From DASQQQ01 sp036390995 (GTDB lineage: Bacteria; Actinomycetota; UBA4738; HRBIN12): a DNA stretch of 27,448 nt. The stretch spans positions 1 to 27,448 of the forward strand of contig DASWAT010000006.1 in assembly GCA_036390995.1 (NCBI GenBank), read 5' to 3'. The notes below the pieces were generated by a model. The model made no database searches. It was not told where the DNA came from and saw only the letters and a list, made by a program, of their open reading frames with translations. Shown one piece after another: positions 14,561 to 22,674 of the stretch. How positions within the stretch are numbered: the stretch's first letter is position 1; each line of letters starts with the position of its first letter. Made by a program: the position numbers and the translations under genes.

Positions 14561-15751
14561 CTACGCCTTCATCCGTTCGCCCCTGGGATCGAACAGCGGC
14601 TCGGCCGTCACGGTAGCCAGCACCCGCCGTCCGAAGTACTCCACGTCCATGAGCGTCCCCTCCACGGCAAGCCGAGTGGGAACGTAGCAGTACGCGATGC
14701 CCCGGCCGATCGAGTACCCGTAGTTCGCTGAGGTCACGTACGAGACCACGCGCCCGTCCGACCAGACCGGCTCCTTCCCCATCACCACGTCGGCCGGGTC
14801 GTCGAACACCGTGCACGCGAGCCTGCGCGCCATCCCCCGCTCCCGCTTCGCCTCGAGCGCGGCCTTGCCCTGGAAGTCGTCTTTGTCCATCCGTACGACG
14901 AAGCCGAGCCCGGCCTCGAACAGGATGGGCTCGTGGCGGTAGTTCCCGATCGCGTACCGGTCGCCCCGCTGCCGGTAGCAGAGCGACATGTCCTGGTGGC
15001 GAAGGATCGGATGGCGGACCTCCTCGCCGGCGTCCGATGCGAGCTCCGGCAGCGGCTCGGTCCACACGAGCTGGCGCTGCAGCACGGCGAGCGGGATCGG
15101 CACGCCGGCCAGCCGGCCGAGCCTCGGACCCCAGATGCCCGCGCAGACGAGGACCTGCTCACACGCGACGTCCCCGCGGTCGGTCCGGACGCCGCGGACC
15201 CGCCCCTCGCGGATGTCGAAGCCGGTCACGGTGACGCTTCCCTCGAACGCCACGCCGCGGGCCTCCGCGCGCCGTGCGAGCGCGTTTGCGGCGCGCACCG
15301 CCTTCGCGATCCCGTCGGTGGGGACGAAGTACGAGCCCAGGACTGCGGACGGGTCGATCAGCGGGATCCTCTCGACCGTCTCCCCCGCTGTGAGCAGTCC
15401 GCTCCCTTCGAGCCCGTACGAGCGCGCGAACCCCTGCCGACGCTTCAGCTCCTCCATCCGCTCCGGCGTGGTGGCGACCTCGATCCCGCCGACGGGGTAG
15501 AAGCAGGGCTCACCGTCGAGGTCGAGCGAGCGGTACAGCTTCACCGTGTACTGGGCCAGCCGGCACATGGTCCTCGAGCCGTCCGTCTGGAACACCAGGC
15601 CCGGCGCGTGCGAGGTGGACCCCCCGGTCCCATACAGCGGCCCCTGATCCACCACCAGGACGTCGGTCACTCCGAGCTCGGCGAGGTGGTAGGCCGCGCT
15701 CGTGCCCACGATCCCGGCACCCACCACGACCACCTGCACCCGGTCTCGCAC
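14561..15751 (-). CDS. Shortened dimethylglycine/sarcosine dehydrogenase-like protein (DAO N-part joined to GcvT C-part)
   Basis: The 396-residue product is half the usual size (about 800-830) of folate-linked dimethylglycine/sarcosine dehydrogenases. Residues 1-277 match the N-terminal DAO part: VVVVGAGIVGTSAAYHLAELG, GSTSHAPGLVFQT with His48 (the covalent-FAD histidine position), and a tail ending GDRYAIGNYRHEPIL. Residue 278 then starts FEAGLGFVVRMDKDDFQGKAAL, which belongs to the GcvT C-terminal region and runs to the end. About 400 residues are absent: the end of the FAD domain, the FAO_M linker and the GcvT N-domain that binds folate. The frame is open across the join (near 14920). GTG 15751 is chosen for AGGTGG upstream; GTG 15760 is possible. 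It may be a natural mini-protein, an inactive deletion, or an assembly artefact. Confidence 0.85.
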   Translation of the reverse strand: MRDRVQVVVVGAGIVGTSAAYHLAELGVTDVLVVDQGPLYGTGGSTSHAPGLVFQTDGSRTMCRLAQYTVKLYRSLDLDGEPCFYPVGGIEVATTPERMEELKRRQGFARSYGLEGSGLLTAGETVERIPLIDPSAVLGSYFVPTDGIAKAVRAANALARRAEARGVAFEGSVTVTGFDIREGRVRGVRTDRGDVACEQVLVCAGIWGPRLGRLAGVPIPLAVLQRQLVWTEPLPELASDAGEEVRHPILRHQDMSLCYRQRGDRYAIGNYRHEPILFEAGLGFVVRMDKDDFQGKAALEAKRERGMARRLACTVFDDPADVVMGKEPVWSDGRVVSYVTSANYGYSIGRGIAYCYVPTRLAVEGTLMDVEYFGRRVLATVTAEPLFDPRGERMKA

Positions 15752-15820
15752 GTTCACCACCTGGTGTTGAGCCTAACGACCGACGATAACGCTGGGGTCC
15801 GAGCTGCGGCCGCCCGAAGA

Positions 15821-17923
15821 TCACGCCGGAGGCCGGGCCTCCGCCAGCGCGTCGACGGCGATCGCGCCGCGCGAGGACACGATCAGCGGGTTCGCCTCCA
15901 GGGACGCCAGCCGGGTCCGGAGGTCGTGGGCTGCCCGGGCGATCGCCTCGACGGCCCTGGACACGGCCCGCAGGTCGTGCGAGGTCGGGTCCAGGCGGCA
16001 CCTCGCCGCCTGCTCGTCCACGAACCGCCGGGCCTGCTTGCCCGTCAGGGGCGCGGCCACGAACGTCGCCTCTCCGGCCTCGGCCAGCGCACCGCCCGGA
16101 CGCATCGTCACCGCGGCCCCGAAGCGCTCGTCGATCACGGCGCCCACGAGGACCTCGGCGCCGCCGACCATCTGTTGGACGAGGACCCGCGGCCGCCGGG
16201 CGCCGGCCCGGCGCGCGGCTTCGAGCACCTCAGCCGCGGCTACCTCAACGTCGGTGGGGTTCGCGAGTCCCAGACGGACGCCGCCGAGCCTGGCCTTGTG
16301 CGGGATCTCGGCCGCCAGGGCCTTCACGGCCACCGGGAAGCCGATCGCCCGCGCGGCGCGAGCGGCGCCTGCCGGCGAGTCGACCGTCGCCTCCTTCGGC
16401 CGAGGGACTCCGTAGCGCTCGAGCAGCTTCGCCCCTCGCACCTCGTCGAGCGGTCCGGACACACCGCGGAGCGAGCGGAGCACGGCGTCCCGGCTGGGGT
16501 GCGGGGGGAGCGAGGGCGTGGCCCGGTCGTTCGCCCGCTGGAGCTCGACGAGCGCCCGGATCGCCCCGGCCGCCGCCTCGTGCCCCTGGACGAACGGGAG
16601 CCCGGCGGTCTGGACGAACGCCTTCGCCGCCTTCGTGTAGGCGAGCGGGCTCATCGCGACCGAGGCGAACGCGGTGCCGGTCTCCCTCTGGAGCTCGCGC
16701 ACGCGCTGCAGGATGGGCTCGGCCCAGACGCCCTCGTCCTCCAGACGCGGCGGGAACGCGTCGAAGGCGACGAATCCGATGCCGGGATCCTCGGCGAGCG
16801 CCTCGACGGCGCCGACGTACATGTCGGTCTCCACCGCCGCCTGGCCGGTCACGTCGAGGGGGTTGTTCTGGCCGGCGAACTCGGGAAGCGCCCTGCGGAG
16901 CTTTCGCTTCGTCGCCGCTCCGAACTCGGGGAGCGTGAGGCCGGCGGCTCCGACGGCCTCGGCGAACAGCGTGCAGGCCCCACCCGACTGGAGCGCCGCG
17001 GCCACGCCGTGCGCGCGGAGCTTCCGGTGGAAGCAGAGCAGCACGGCCGCCTCGAACATCTCGATCGGGTCGCTCACGAGGATCGCGCCGAGCCCGCGGA
17101 GCCAGGCGTCGCGCAACGCCGTGTTCCCCGCCAACGCTCCGGTGTGCGCCACGATCGACCGGCGGGCCGCCTCGCTTCGGCCCGCGGGGGCGCAGACCAG
17201 GATCGGCTTGCGGGCCCGGCGCAGCGCGTCGAGACCACGGCCGATGCCCTCGACGTCGCGCATCGTCTCGATGTACGTGGTCACGAGCTTCGTGTGCGGG
17301 TCGTGGGCGGCCCACTCGAACATGTCGCCGAGACCCACCACCGCCTCGTTGCCCACGCCGAGGATGATCCGCAGGCCGAACCCCCGATCCGAGGCCATCT
17401 GGTTCATCGTCCAGGCCACGGTGCCGCTCTGGCTGATCACGCTCACGCCGCCGGGAACCGGTTCGGGCGGCGGCGTGGTGCCGTAGGGCGCCACCTTCTC
17501 GACGTAGTTCACGAACCCCTCGACGTTCGGGCCGAGGACCGGCAGCCGGTGCTTCTTCGCGACGGTCGCCAGCCGGGCCTGGAGCGCGACGCCCGCGGGT
17601 CCGGCCTCGGCGAACCCGCTCGAGACCACCATCGCGCTGCGGACACCCGCCCTCCCGCAGTCATCCACCATCCGCACGGCGACCGGTGCGGGGACCACGA
17701 CCACGGCCAGGTCGACCTTCGCCGGCACTTCGCCGATCGAGCCGTAGCACCGGCGGTCCCAGACCTCCTCGTACTTCGGGTTCACCGGGTACAGCTCGCC
17801 GCCGAAGCCGAGGTGGCGCAGGCTCCGCTCGATCTCGGGCGCCCAGGAATCGGGTGACTCGGACGCGCCGATCACGGCGATGGACCTCGGCGCGAGCAGC
17901 GGCTGCAGGTTCCACCGGGTCAC
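15821..17923 (-). CDS. NDP-forming acyl-CoA synthetase (ACD family), fused alpha-beta
   Basis: The 700-residue product has the same architecture as the protein at 5136-7253: CoA-binding Rossmann domain (SIAVIGAS; YPVNPKYEEV, 45-54), succinyl-CoA-ligase-like domains with VISQSGTVAW, phosphohistidine His260 in AHTGALAGN, then an ATP-grasp domain with IPHKARLGGVRLG. It would join an acid to CoA with ATP, giving ADP and phosphate. The N-terminus VTRWNLQPLLAPRS is typical of family members, so GTG 17923 is preferred, 11 nt after GGAG; GTG 17935, overlapping the crotonase stop as GTGA, is the alternative. Second gene of the crotonase operon. The two synthetases of the window differ in sequence throughout, so they are likely to act on different acids of one pathway. 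Confidence 0.88.
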   Translation of the reverse strand: MTRWNLQPLLAPRSIAVIGASESPDSWAPEIERSLRHLGFGGELYPVNPKYEEVWDRRCYGSIGEVPAKVDLAVVVVPAPVAVRMVDDCGRAGVRSAMVVSSGFAEAGPAGVALQARLATVAKKHRLPVLGPNVEGFVNYVEKVAPYGTTPPPEPVPGGVSVISQSGTVAWTMNQMASDRGFGLRIILGVGNEAVVGLGDMFEWAAHDPHTKLVTTYIETMRDVEGIGRGLDALRRARKPILVCAPAGRSEAARRSIVAHTGALAGNTALRDAWLRGLGAILVSDPIEMFEAAVLLCFHRKLRAHGVAAALQSGGACTLFAEAVGAAGLTLPEFGAATKRKLRRALPEFAGQNNPLDVTGQAAVETDMYVGAVEALAEDPGIGFVAFDAFPPRLEDEGVWAEPILQRVRELQRETGTAFASVAMSPLAYTKAAKAFVQTAGLPFVQGHEAAAGAIRALVELQRANDRATPSLPPHPSRDAVLRSLRGVSGPLDEVRGAKLLERYGVPRPKEATVDSPAGAARAARAIGFPVAVKALAAEIPHKARLGGVRLGLANPTDVEVAAAEVLEAARRAGARRPRVLVQQMVGGAEVLVGAVIDERFGAAVTMRPGGALAEAGEATFVAAPLTGKQARRFVDEQAARCRLDPTSHDLRAVSRAVEAIARAAHDLRTRLASLEANPLIVSSRGAIAVDALAEARPPA

Positions 17924-17931
17924 GCGCGATC

Positions 17932-18774
17932 TCACTCCTGCCCGCGGAAGCGCTCGTCCCGCCAGGCGATCGCCGCCTTCAGGCCCTGCTCCTGGGTGAT
18001 GCGCCGGAACGCGTCGCGCTGGGGCAGGTTCGCCGTCTCGATGATGGTGTCCAGCTCGACGTTGGCCGCCATGGCCGCGCGGAAGCCCGCGACGTCCCAC
18101 GCGCGGTTCACCGCGCGCTTCGTGGTCTGCACGACGAACGGCTCGTTCTTCGCGATCTCGTTCGCCAGGGCGAGGGTCGCGTCGTCGAGCTCGTCCCACG
18201 GCACGACGCGGTTCACCAGCCCGATGCGGAGCGCCTCTTCGGCCGGGATCCGGTCCTCGCCGGTGAACAGCAGCTCCTTGGCCTTGCGAACGCCCACGAC
18301 CCACGGCAGGAACATCGACACCACGCCCGAGCCGAACCGGACGTCGACGTAGCCGAAGTAGGAGTCGTCGGCCGCGACGCACAGGTCGCAGGCAAGCATG
18401 AGGTCGGTGCCGCCGGCCAGGCAGTAGCCGTGGACCTGCGCGATCACCGGCTTGGGGTGGTCGAGGATCCTGAGCATCCTCGCTGTGTCGTGCTCGAGCT
18501 CGCGGTGCCATGCCTCCGAGTCCATCTGCCCGGACCCCGCGTCCTCGTTGAGGTCGTAGCCGGCGCAGAAGGCTCGCCCGGCGCCGCGGAGGACCAGCAC
18601 GCCCACGCCGTCCTCGGCCGCCGCGGCGTCCATGGCCTCCTCAAGCGCGTCCATGAGCTCGCCGTTCAGGGCGTTCAGGGCCTTCGGGCGGTTCATCGTG
18701 AGGCGCCGGACCGACCCGAGGTCCTCGACCAGCAGGACGGGCTCGGGGGGGGCGGCGGGGGTGTCGTCGCTCAC
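17932..18774 (-). CDS. Enoyl-CoA hydratase/isomerase (crotonase) family protein with Asp in both catalytic-Glu positions
   Basis: The 280-residue product is a crotonase fold protein: CAGYDLNE (70-77, oxyanion hole), HGYCLAGGTDLMLACDLCVAADDSYFGYVDVRFG (split by the two active-site positions), then the trimer helices and a C-terminal FRRITQEQGLKAAIAWRDERF. In rat enoyl-CoA hydratase the two acids are Glu144 and Glu164, 20 apart; here Asp124 (GGTD) and Asp144 (YVD) occupy those positions with the same spacing. Activity could be hydration, isomerisation or another crotonase reaction. GTG 18774 follows GAGGGG by 8 nt. First gene of a four-gene operon (crotonase, acyl-CoA synthetase, mini-DMGDH, methyltransferase) behind the operator at 18833-18848. 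It probably handles the enoyl-CoA made by the acyl-CoA dehydrogenase. Confidence 0.88.
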   Translation of the reverse strand: MSDDTPAAPPEPVLLVEDLGSVRRLTMNRPKALNALNGELMDALEEAMDAAAAEDGVGVLVLRGAGRAFCAGYDLNEDAGSGQMDSEAWHRELEHDTARMLRILDHPKPVIAQVHGYCLAGGTDLMLACDLCVAADDSYFGYVDVRFGSGVVSMFLPWVVGVRKAKELLFTGEDRIPAEEALRIGLVNRVVPWDELDDATLALANEIAKNEPFVVQTTKRAVNRAWDVAGFRAAMAANVELDTIIETANLPQRDAFRRITQEQGLKAAIAWRDERFRGQE

Positions 18775-18817
18775 GGATGTTCCCCTCTTCCAGGCTTCGA
18801 GACGGGCGGACGGGCGC

Positions 18818-18848
18818 ATCATACACGGGCGACTGAACCGTCCTTCAA
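18818..18848 (-). promoter_or_regulatory. Candidate promoter and operator of the crotonase operon
   Basis: The plus strand at 18833-18848 reads CTGAAC-CGTC-CTTCAA, 10 of 12 arm positions of the window's repeat. Leftward, TTGAAG acts as -35, and TATGAT (18823-18818, 5 of 6 to consensus) is the -10, again 9 nt from the repeat. Transcript start is expected near 18811, 37 nt before the GTG start. The same region is upstream of the divergent PuuB-like gene at 18908. Confidence 0.62.
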
Positions 18849-18907
18849 AGCGCCGCCAGCGGCACCGCTGGTCCGTGGTCCCGGCGTCGTGCTAGAAGCT
18901 GTGACTC

Positions 18908-20323
18908 GTGGACACCGAGCTCCCGCGCCACGCTCGCCCGAGTTGGTGGATGGAGGAGGCGCTGGCGCACGACCCGGGCGAGCCCTGTCCCCCGCACACC
19001 GGGGACGAGACCGCCGACGTGGTGATCCTGGGCGGCGGCTACACGGGGATGTGGACCGCGCACTTCCTGAAGGAACGCGATCCCGGCGTCGACGTCCTGC
19101 TGGCGGAGCGCGACGTGTGCGGGGGCGGGCCGAGCGGGCGCAACGGCGGGTTCTGCAACGGGCTATGGGAGGATCTCCCGGCGCTCGTGTCGATGCTCGG
19201 TGAAGAGCGGGCGACCCGGACGTGCCGGGTGGCCGAACGGAGCGTCCCGGAGATCGGCACGTGGTGCGAGCGTTACGGAGTCGACGCCTGGTTCCAGATG
19301 CGCGGGCACATGGGGGTCGCCACGTCACCGGCCCAGGACGGGGCATGGCGAGCGACGGTGGAGCTGGCCCGGCGGCTCGGCGTGGCCGAGGGAAGGTTCG
19401 AGGAGCTCGCCGCCGCGCAGGTGGCGGACCGCTGCCGGTCGCCGCTGTTCGGAGCGGGCATGCTCACCCCGTACGCCGCGACGGTGCAGCCCGCCCGGCT
19501 GGTCCGCGGCCTGCGCCGGGTGCTGCTGGAGCAGGGTGTCCGGGTCCGCGAGGGGACCACCGTGCTCCGCTTCCGGGGTGGCTCCCCGGTCGAGGTCCAC
19601 ACCTCGGCGGGGCGGATCCGGGCCGGGGCGGCCGTGCTCGGGCTGGGGGCCTTCGCGGCCGGGCTCCGCCGGTTCCGGCGGACCATCCTGCCCCGGGGCA
19701 GCTACATCATCCTGACCGCCCCGATCCCGGAGCGGCTCGAGGAGCTCGGCTGGACCGGCGGCGAGGGCATCTACGACTTCCGGACCGCCCTGCACTACTT
19801 GCGAACCACCCGGGACGGGCGGCTGGCCTTCGGCGCCGCGAGCTCGCGCGCGGGTCTGGGGACCGGCATCGGGCCGCGTCTGGACTACGACGGGGTGTCG
19901 GTCCGTCGTCTCGTCCGAGACCTCGGCCGGATGTTCCCGACCCTGCGCGACGTCCCGCTCGAAGCCGCCTGGGGGGGACCGATCGACGTCACGGGCGCCC
20001 ACGTCCCGTTCTTCGGCACCCTGCCCGGCGGCGTGCACTACGGTCTCGGGTTCACGGGGGGCGGCGTGGGACCCTGTCACCTGGCGGGCCGGATCCTCTC
20101 CGCGCTCGCGCTGGGGATGGAGGACGAGTACTCGCGCCTGCCCTTGGTCGGGATGGAGCCCCGCCCGTTCCCGCCCGAGCCGCTGCTCTCGGTCGGCGCG
20201 TTCCTCACGCACGAGGCCATCGTGCGCAAGGACGAGGCCGAGGACCTCGGCCGTCGGCCGAACCCGGTCGTCGACGCGATGGCTCGCCTGCCGCGGCGGC
20301 TGGGCTACGAGCTCGGTCCCTGA
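18908..20323 (+). CDS. FAD-dependent amine oxidoreductase, PuuB/OrdL-like (DAO family)
   Basis: The 471-residue product is a DAO-fold flavoprotein: VVILGGGYTGMWTAHFL (39-55, ADP-binding fold), CGGGPSGRNGGFCNG (71-85), and a C-terminal VPFFGTLPGGVHYGLGFTGGGVGPCHLAG that closes the FAD site. The SGRNGG signature and overall plan are those of the gamma-glutamylputrescine oxidase group, which oxidises a primary or secondary amine to an aldehyde with O2 or another acceptor. It lies directly ahead of a PotD-type importer and not far from an aldehyde dehydrogenase, as expected for amine catabolism. No glutamine-synthetase-like PuuA is visible, so the gamma-glutamylated route cannot be claimed. GTG 18908 fits the family N-terminus; the ribosome site is weak. 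Confidence 0.85.
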   Translation: MDTELPRHARPSWWMEEALAHDPGEPCPPHTGDETADVVILGGGYTGMWTAHFLKERDPGVDVLLAERDVCGGGPSGRNGGFCNGLWEDLPALVSMLGEERATRTCRVAERSVPEIGTWCERYGVDAWFQMRGHMGVATSPAQDGAWRATVELARRLGVAEGRFEELAAAQVADRCRSPLFGAGMLTPYAATVQPARLVRGLRRVLLEQGVRVREGTTVLRFRGGSPVEVHTSAGRIRAGAAVLGLGAFAAGLRRFRRTILPRGSYIILTAPIPERLEELGWTGGEGIYDFRTALHYLRTTRDGRLAFGAASSRAGLGTGIGPRLDYDGVSVRRLVRDLGRMFPTLRDVPLEAAWGGPIDVTGAHVPFFGTLPGGVHYGLGFTGGGVGPCHLAGRILSALALGMEDEYSRLPLVGMEPRPFPPEPLLSVGAFLTHEAIVRKDEAEDLGRRPNPVVDAMARLPRRLGYELGP

Positions 20324-20367
20324 CGGCTTCGAACGGCCCTCGGGCGCCGGTCGCGCGACGGGTTGGC

Positions 20368-20418
20368 TTGCGCCTTCGTCCTGCCTGTGGTACTCACACC
20401 CTTTGAACCGCTGCTCAA
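20368..20418 (+). promoter_or_regulatory. Candidate promoter and operator of the potDBC operon
   Basis: TTGCGC (20368-20373) and TACTCA (20391-20396) are 17 nt apart. The inverted repeat TTGAAC-CGCT-GCTCAA at 20403-20418 (11 of 12 arm positions) lies across the expected transcript start, 23 nt before the PotD ATG, followed by AAGGAGG. The layout resembles that of the TetR gene, with the repeat downstream of the -10. Confidence 0.6.
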
Positions 20419-20441
20419 TGCAGGTCGAACGAAGGAGGGCG

Positions 20442-21707
20442 ATGGCGATGCAGCGTGGACCCAGGGCCCGCATGAGCCGACGGGACTTCCTCCTGCGGTC
20501 GGCGGGGACGGCCATCGCCCTCCCAAGCATGTCCGCGATCCTCGCCGCCTGCTCCAAGCCCGGGACAACCTCGTCCGGCGGGGGCGGGGGCGCCACGCCC
20601 ACCGGCATCCCCCTCGCCCGGCCGGACGCGCCGGTCACGCTCCCGATGGTCGGCGAGCCCATCCCCTCGGACACGCCGATCGAGACGAACGCGACGCTCA
20701 AGATCTACAACTGGTCCGACTACATGTGGAAGAAGGTCCTGAAGGAGTTCGAGGACAAGTTCCACTGCACGATCGAATGGACCACGTTCAACAACATGAG
20801 CGAGGCCCTCCAGAAGCTCTCGTCGGGCCAAGTCCAGTCCGACGTGTTCTTCCCCACCGTCGACGTGCTGGGCAAGCTCGTCACGGCCGAGCTGCTGCAG
20901 CCGCTGAACCACGACCTCGTCCCGAACCTGCCCGGCAACATGTGGCCTGATTTCCAGAACCCCTTCTACGACCAGGGATGGCGGTACACGGTGCCGTACA
21001 CGATCTATACGACGGGCATCGGATTCCGGAACGACCAGGTCGATCCCGCCGAGGTGGCCGACAAGCAGTACTCGATCCTGTGGGACCCGAAGTACCAGGG
21101 CAAGGTCGGCTTCTACGACGACTACCGGGAAGCGCTGGCGATGGCCTTGCTGAAGAACGGGATCACCGACACGAACACGGCGAGCCAGTCCGACATCGAC
21201 ATCGCCAAGCAGGACCTGCTGAAGCTGGTGCAGGACAACAACGCCCGGATCACGATCAACGGCACGTACGTGGGCATCCCCGAGAGCAACTTCTACGTCC
21301 ACCAAGCGTGGTCGGGCGACATGATCGGCGCGCAGTGGTACATGCCGAAAGGGGAGTCGCCGAACCTCCTGTCCTACTGGTACCCGGAGGACGGCCGGGG
21401 TGTCGTCGGCAACGACACCATCACCGTGCCGTCGAGCGCCCAGAACCCGCGGCTGGCGCACGAGTTCCTGAACTTCTTCCTGGACAACAAGTACGCCACG
21501 CAGAACTTCTCGTGGAACGGGTACCAGCCGCCGCTGAACTCCATGGACCCGGACACGCTCATCAAGGACGGATACGTGCCGAAGTCACTGCCGGAAGCCG
21601 TCGTCCGGGCCTCGGACTTCGAGAACGGGTACTGGCTGCTCGAGCTGGATCCCTCGGTCGATCAGACCTGGCTGAGCGCCTGGGACGAAGTGAAGGCAGG
21701 TGCCTGA
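20442..21707 (+). CDS. potD: ABC transporter substrate-binding lipoprotein, PotD/PotF type
   Basis: The 421-residue product has a Tat motif SRRDFLLRS (Arg13-Arg14) and a lipobox LAAC with Cys37, so it should be exported folded and lipid-anchored. After a glycine/proline linker comes a type II periplasmic-binding fold: TLKIYNWSDYMWKKVLKEFE at the start, DVFFPTVDVL, YTIYTTGIGFRNDQV, and WDPKYQGKVGFYDDYREALAMAL. These are hallmarks of polyamine-binding proteins (PotD/PotF). ATG 20442 has AAGGAGG close upstream; ATG 20448 is an alternative. The gene overlaps the permease gene by 8 bp. Ligand is probably an amine, polyamine or related cation, but pocket residues cannot be assigned safely by eye. 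Confidence 0.92.
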   Translation: MAMQRGPRARMSRRDFLLRSAGTAIALPSMSAILAACSKPGTTSSGGGGGATPTGIPLARPDAPVTLPMVGEPIPSDTPIETNATLKIYNWSDYMWKKVLKEFEDKFHCTIEWTTFNNMSEALQKLSSGQVQSDVFFPTVDVLGKLVTAELLQPLNHDLVPNLPGNMWPDFQNPFYDQGWRYTVPYTIYTTGIGFRNDQVDPAEVADKQYSILWDPKYQGKVGFYDDYREALAMALLKNGITDTNTASQSDIDIAKQDLLKLVQDNNARITINGTYVGIPESNFYVHQAWSGDMIGAQWYMPKGESPNLLSYWYPEDGRGVVGNDTITVPSSAQNPRLAHEFLNFFLDNKYATQNFSWNGYQPPLNSMDPDTLIKDGYVPKSLPEAVVRASDFENGYWLLELDPSVDQTWLSAWDEVKAGA

Positions 21708-22674
21708 GGCCGAGGCTGCGGTCGGGAGCCGGCGCGAGCTCGAGAAGCGCCGGCGACGCGCGGAACGGGAGGCCCGGTTCGGTGCCTGGTACCCGCGCTG
21801 GTACTGGCCGTCCTTCGCCGCCCCGGCGACGATCTGGATCGCGTTCCTGTTCGTGCTGCCGTTCTACGTGGTCCTGTCGGTCACCTTCGGTACCGTCGAC
21901 GCGATCTTCCGCAACCCGCTTCCCGTCTACCAGTTCTGGTGGTGGAGCGGATCCCAGTTCGTCGACACGGCCCAGAGGTTCTACGGCTCGAACGCGTTCT
22001 ACCAGCCGACACTGATCCGCACGCTCTGGTACGTGGCGGTAGCGAGCCTCCTGTGCCTGGTGATCGGCTACGCGGTCGCGTACTACGTGGCGCGGTACGG
22101 GGGGAAGCGCAAAGCGCTATTCCTGGTCCTGCTGATCGCACCTCTCTGGATCATGTACCTGATGCGGATGTACGCGTGGCAGAGCCTGCTCACATCCGAC
22201 GGATGGATCAACGACCTCCTCATGTTCCTCCACGTGATCGGGCACCCAGTGAACTGGCTGGAGGGCAAGCCCATCACGGTGATCATCGGTCTCGTGTACG
22301 GCTACATCCCGTACATGATCCTGCCGATCTACGGGCAGCTCGACCGCATCGACAAGAACCTGCTGGAGGCCGGCCGCGACCTCGGGGCCGGGCCGGTCAG
22401 GACGTTCGTTCGGGTCACCCTGCCGCTGTCGAAGCAGGCGATCCTGGCCGGGATGATCATCGTCACGTTACCGATGTTCGGCGACTACTACACGAACGAC
22501 CTGCTCTCGGGCTCCCCGAAGACCTCCATGCTCGGCAACATCATCGATTCCTCGGTGATCCAGCCCGGACAGGGTCCGCTGGCCGGCTCCCTGGTGGTAC
22601 TGCTGATGGTGCTGCTGCTGATCCCGATGTGGTACTACCTGCGGTCCACGAAGCGGGCGGTGGAGATGGGATGA
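21700..22674 (+). CDS. potB: ABC transporter permease, PotB type
   Basis: The 324-residue product is an inner-membrane permease with about six spans, starting near residue 32 after a charged N-terminus, and the EAA coupling motif EAGRDLGAGPVRTFVRVTLP that docks on the ATPase. The periplasmic segment between spans one and two is long. Its GTG start overlaps the end of potD by 8 bp and its stop overlaps the potC start (ATGA), so the three genes are translationally coupled. Together with PotC it forms the membrane channel for the PotD ligand. Confidence 0.92.
   Translation: MPEAEAAVGSRRELEKRRRRAEREARFGAWYPRWYWPSFAAPATIWIAFLFVLPFYVVLSVTFGTVDAIFRNPLPVYQFWWWSGSQFVDTAQRFYGSNAFYQPTLIRTLWYVAVASLLCLVIGYAVAYYVARYGGKRKALFLVLLIAPLWIMYLMRMYAWQSLLTSDGWINDLLMFLHVIGHPVNWLEGKPITVIIGLVYGYIPYMILPIYGQLDRIDKNLLEAGRDLGAGPVRTFVRVTLPLSKQAILAGMIIVTLPMFGDYYTNDLLSGSPKTSMLGNIIDSSVIQPGQGPLAGSLVVLLMVLLLIPMWYYLRSTKRAVEMG

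Noticed and set aside
14933..17857. Open frame of about 970 codons on the plus strand
   Set aside because: Antisense to the DMGDH-like and acyl-CoA synthetase genes; no recognisable domain.
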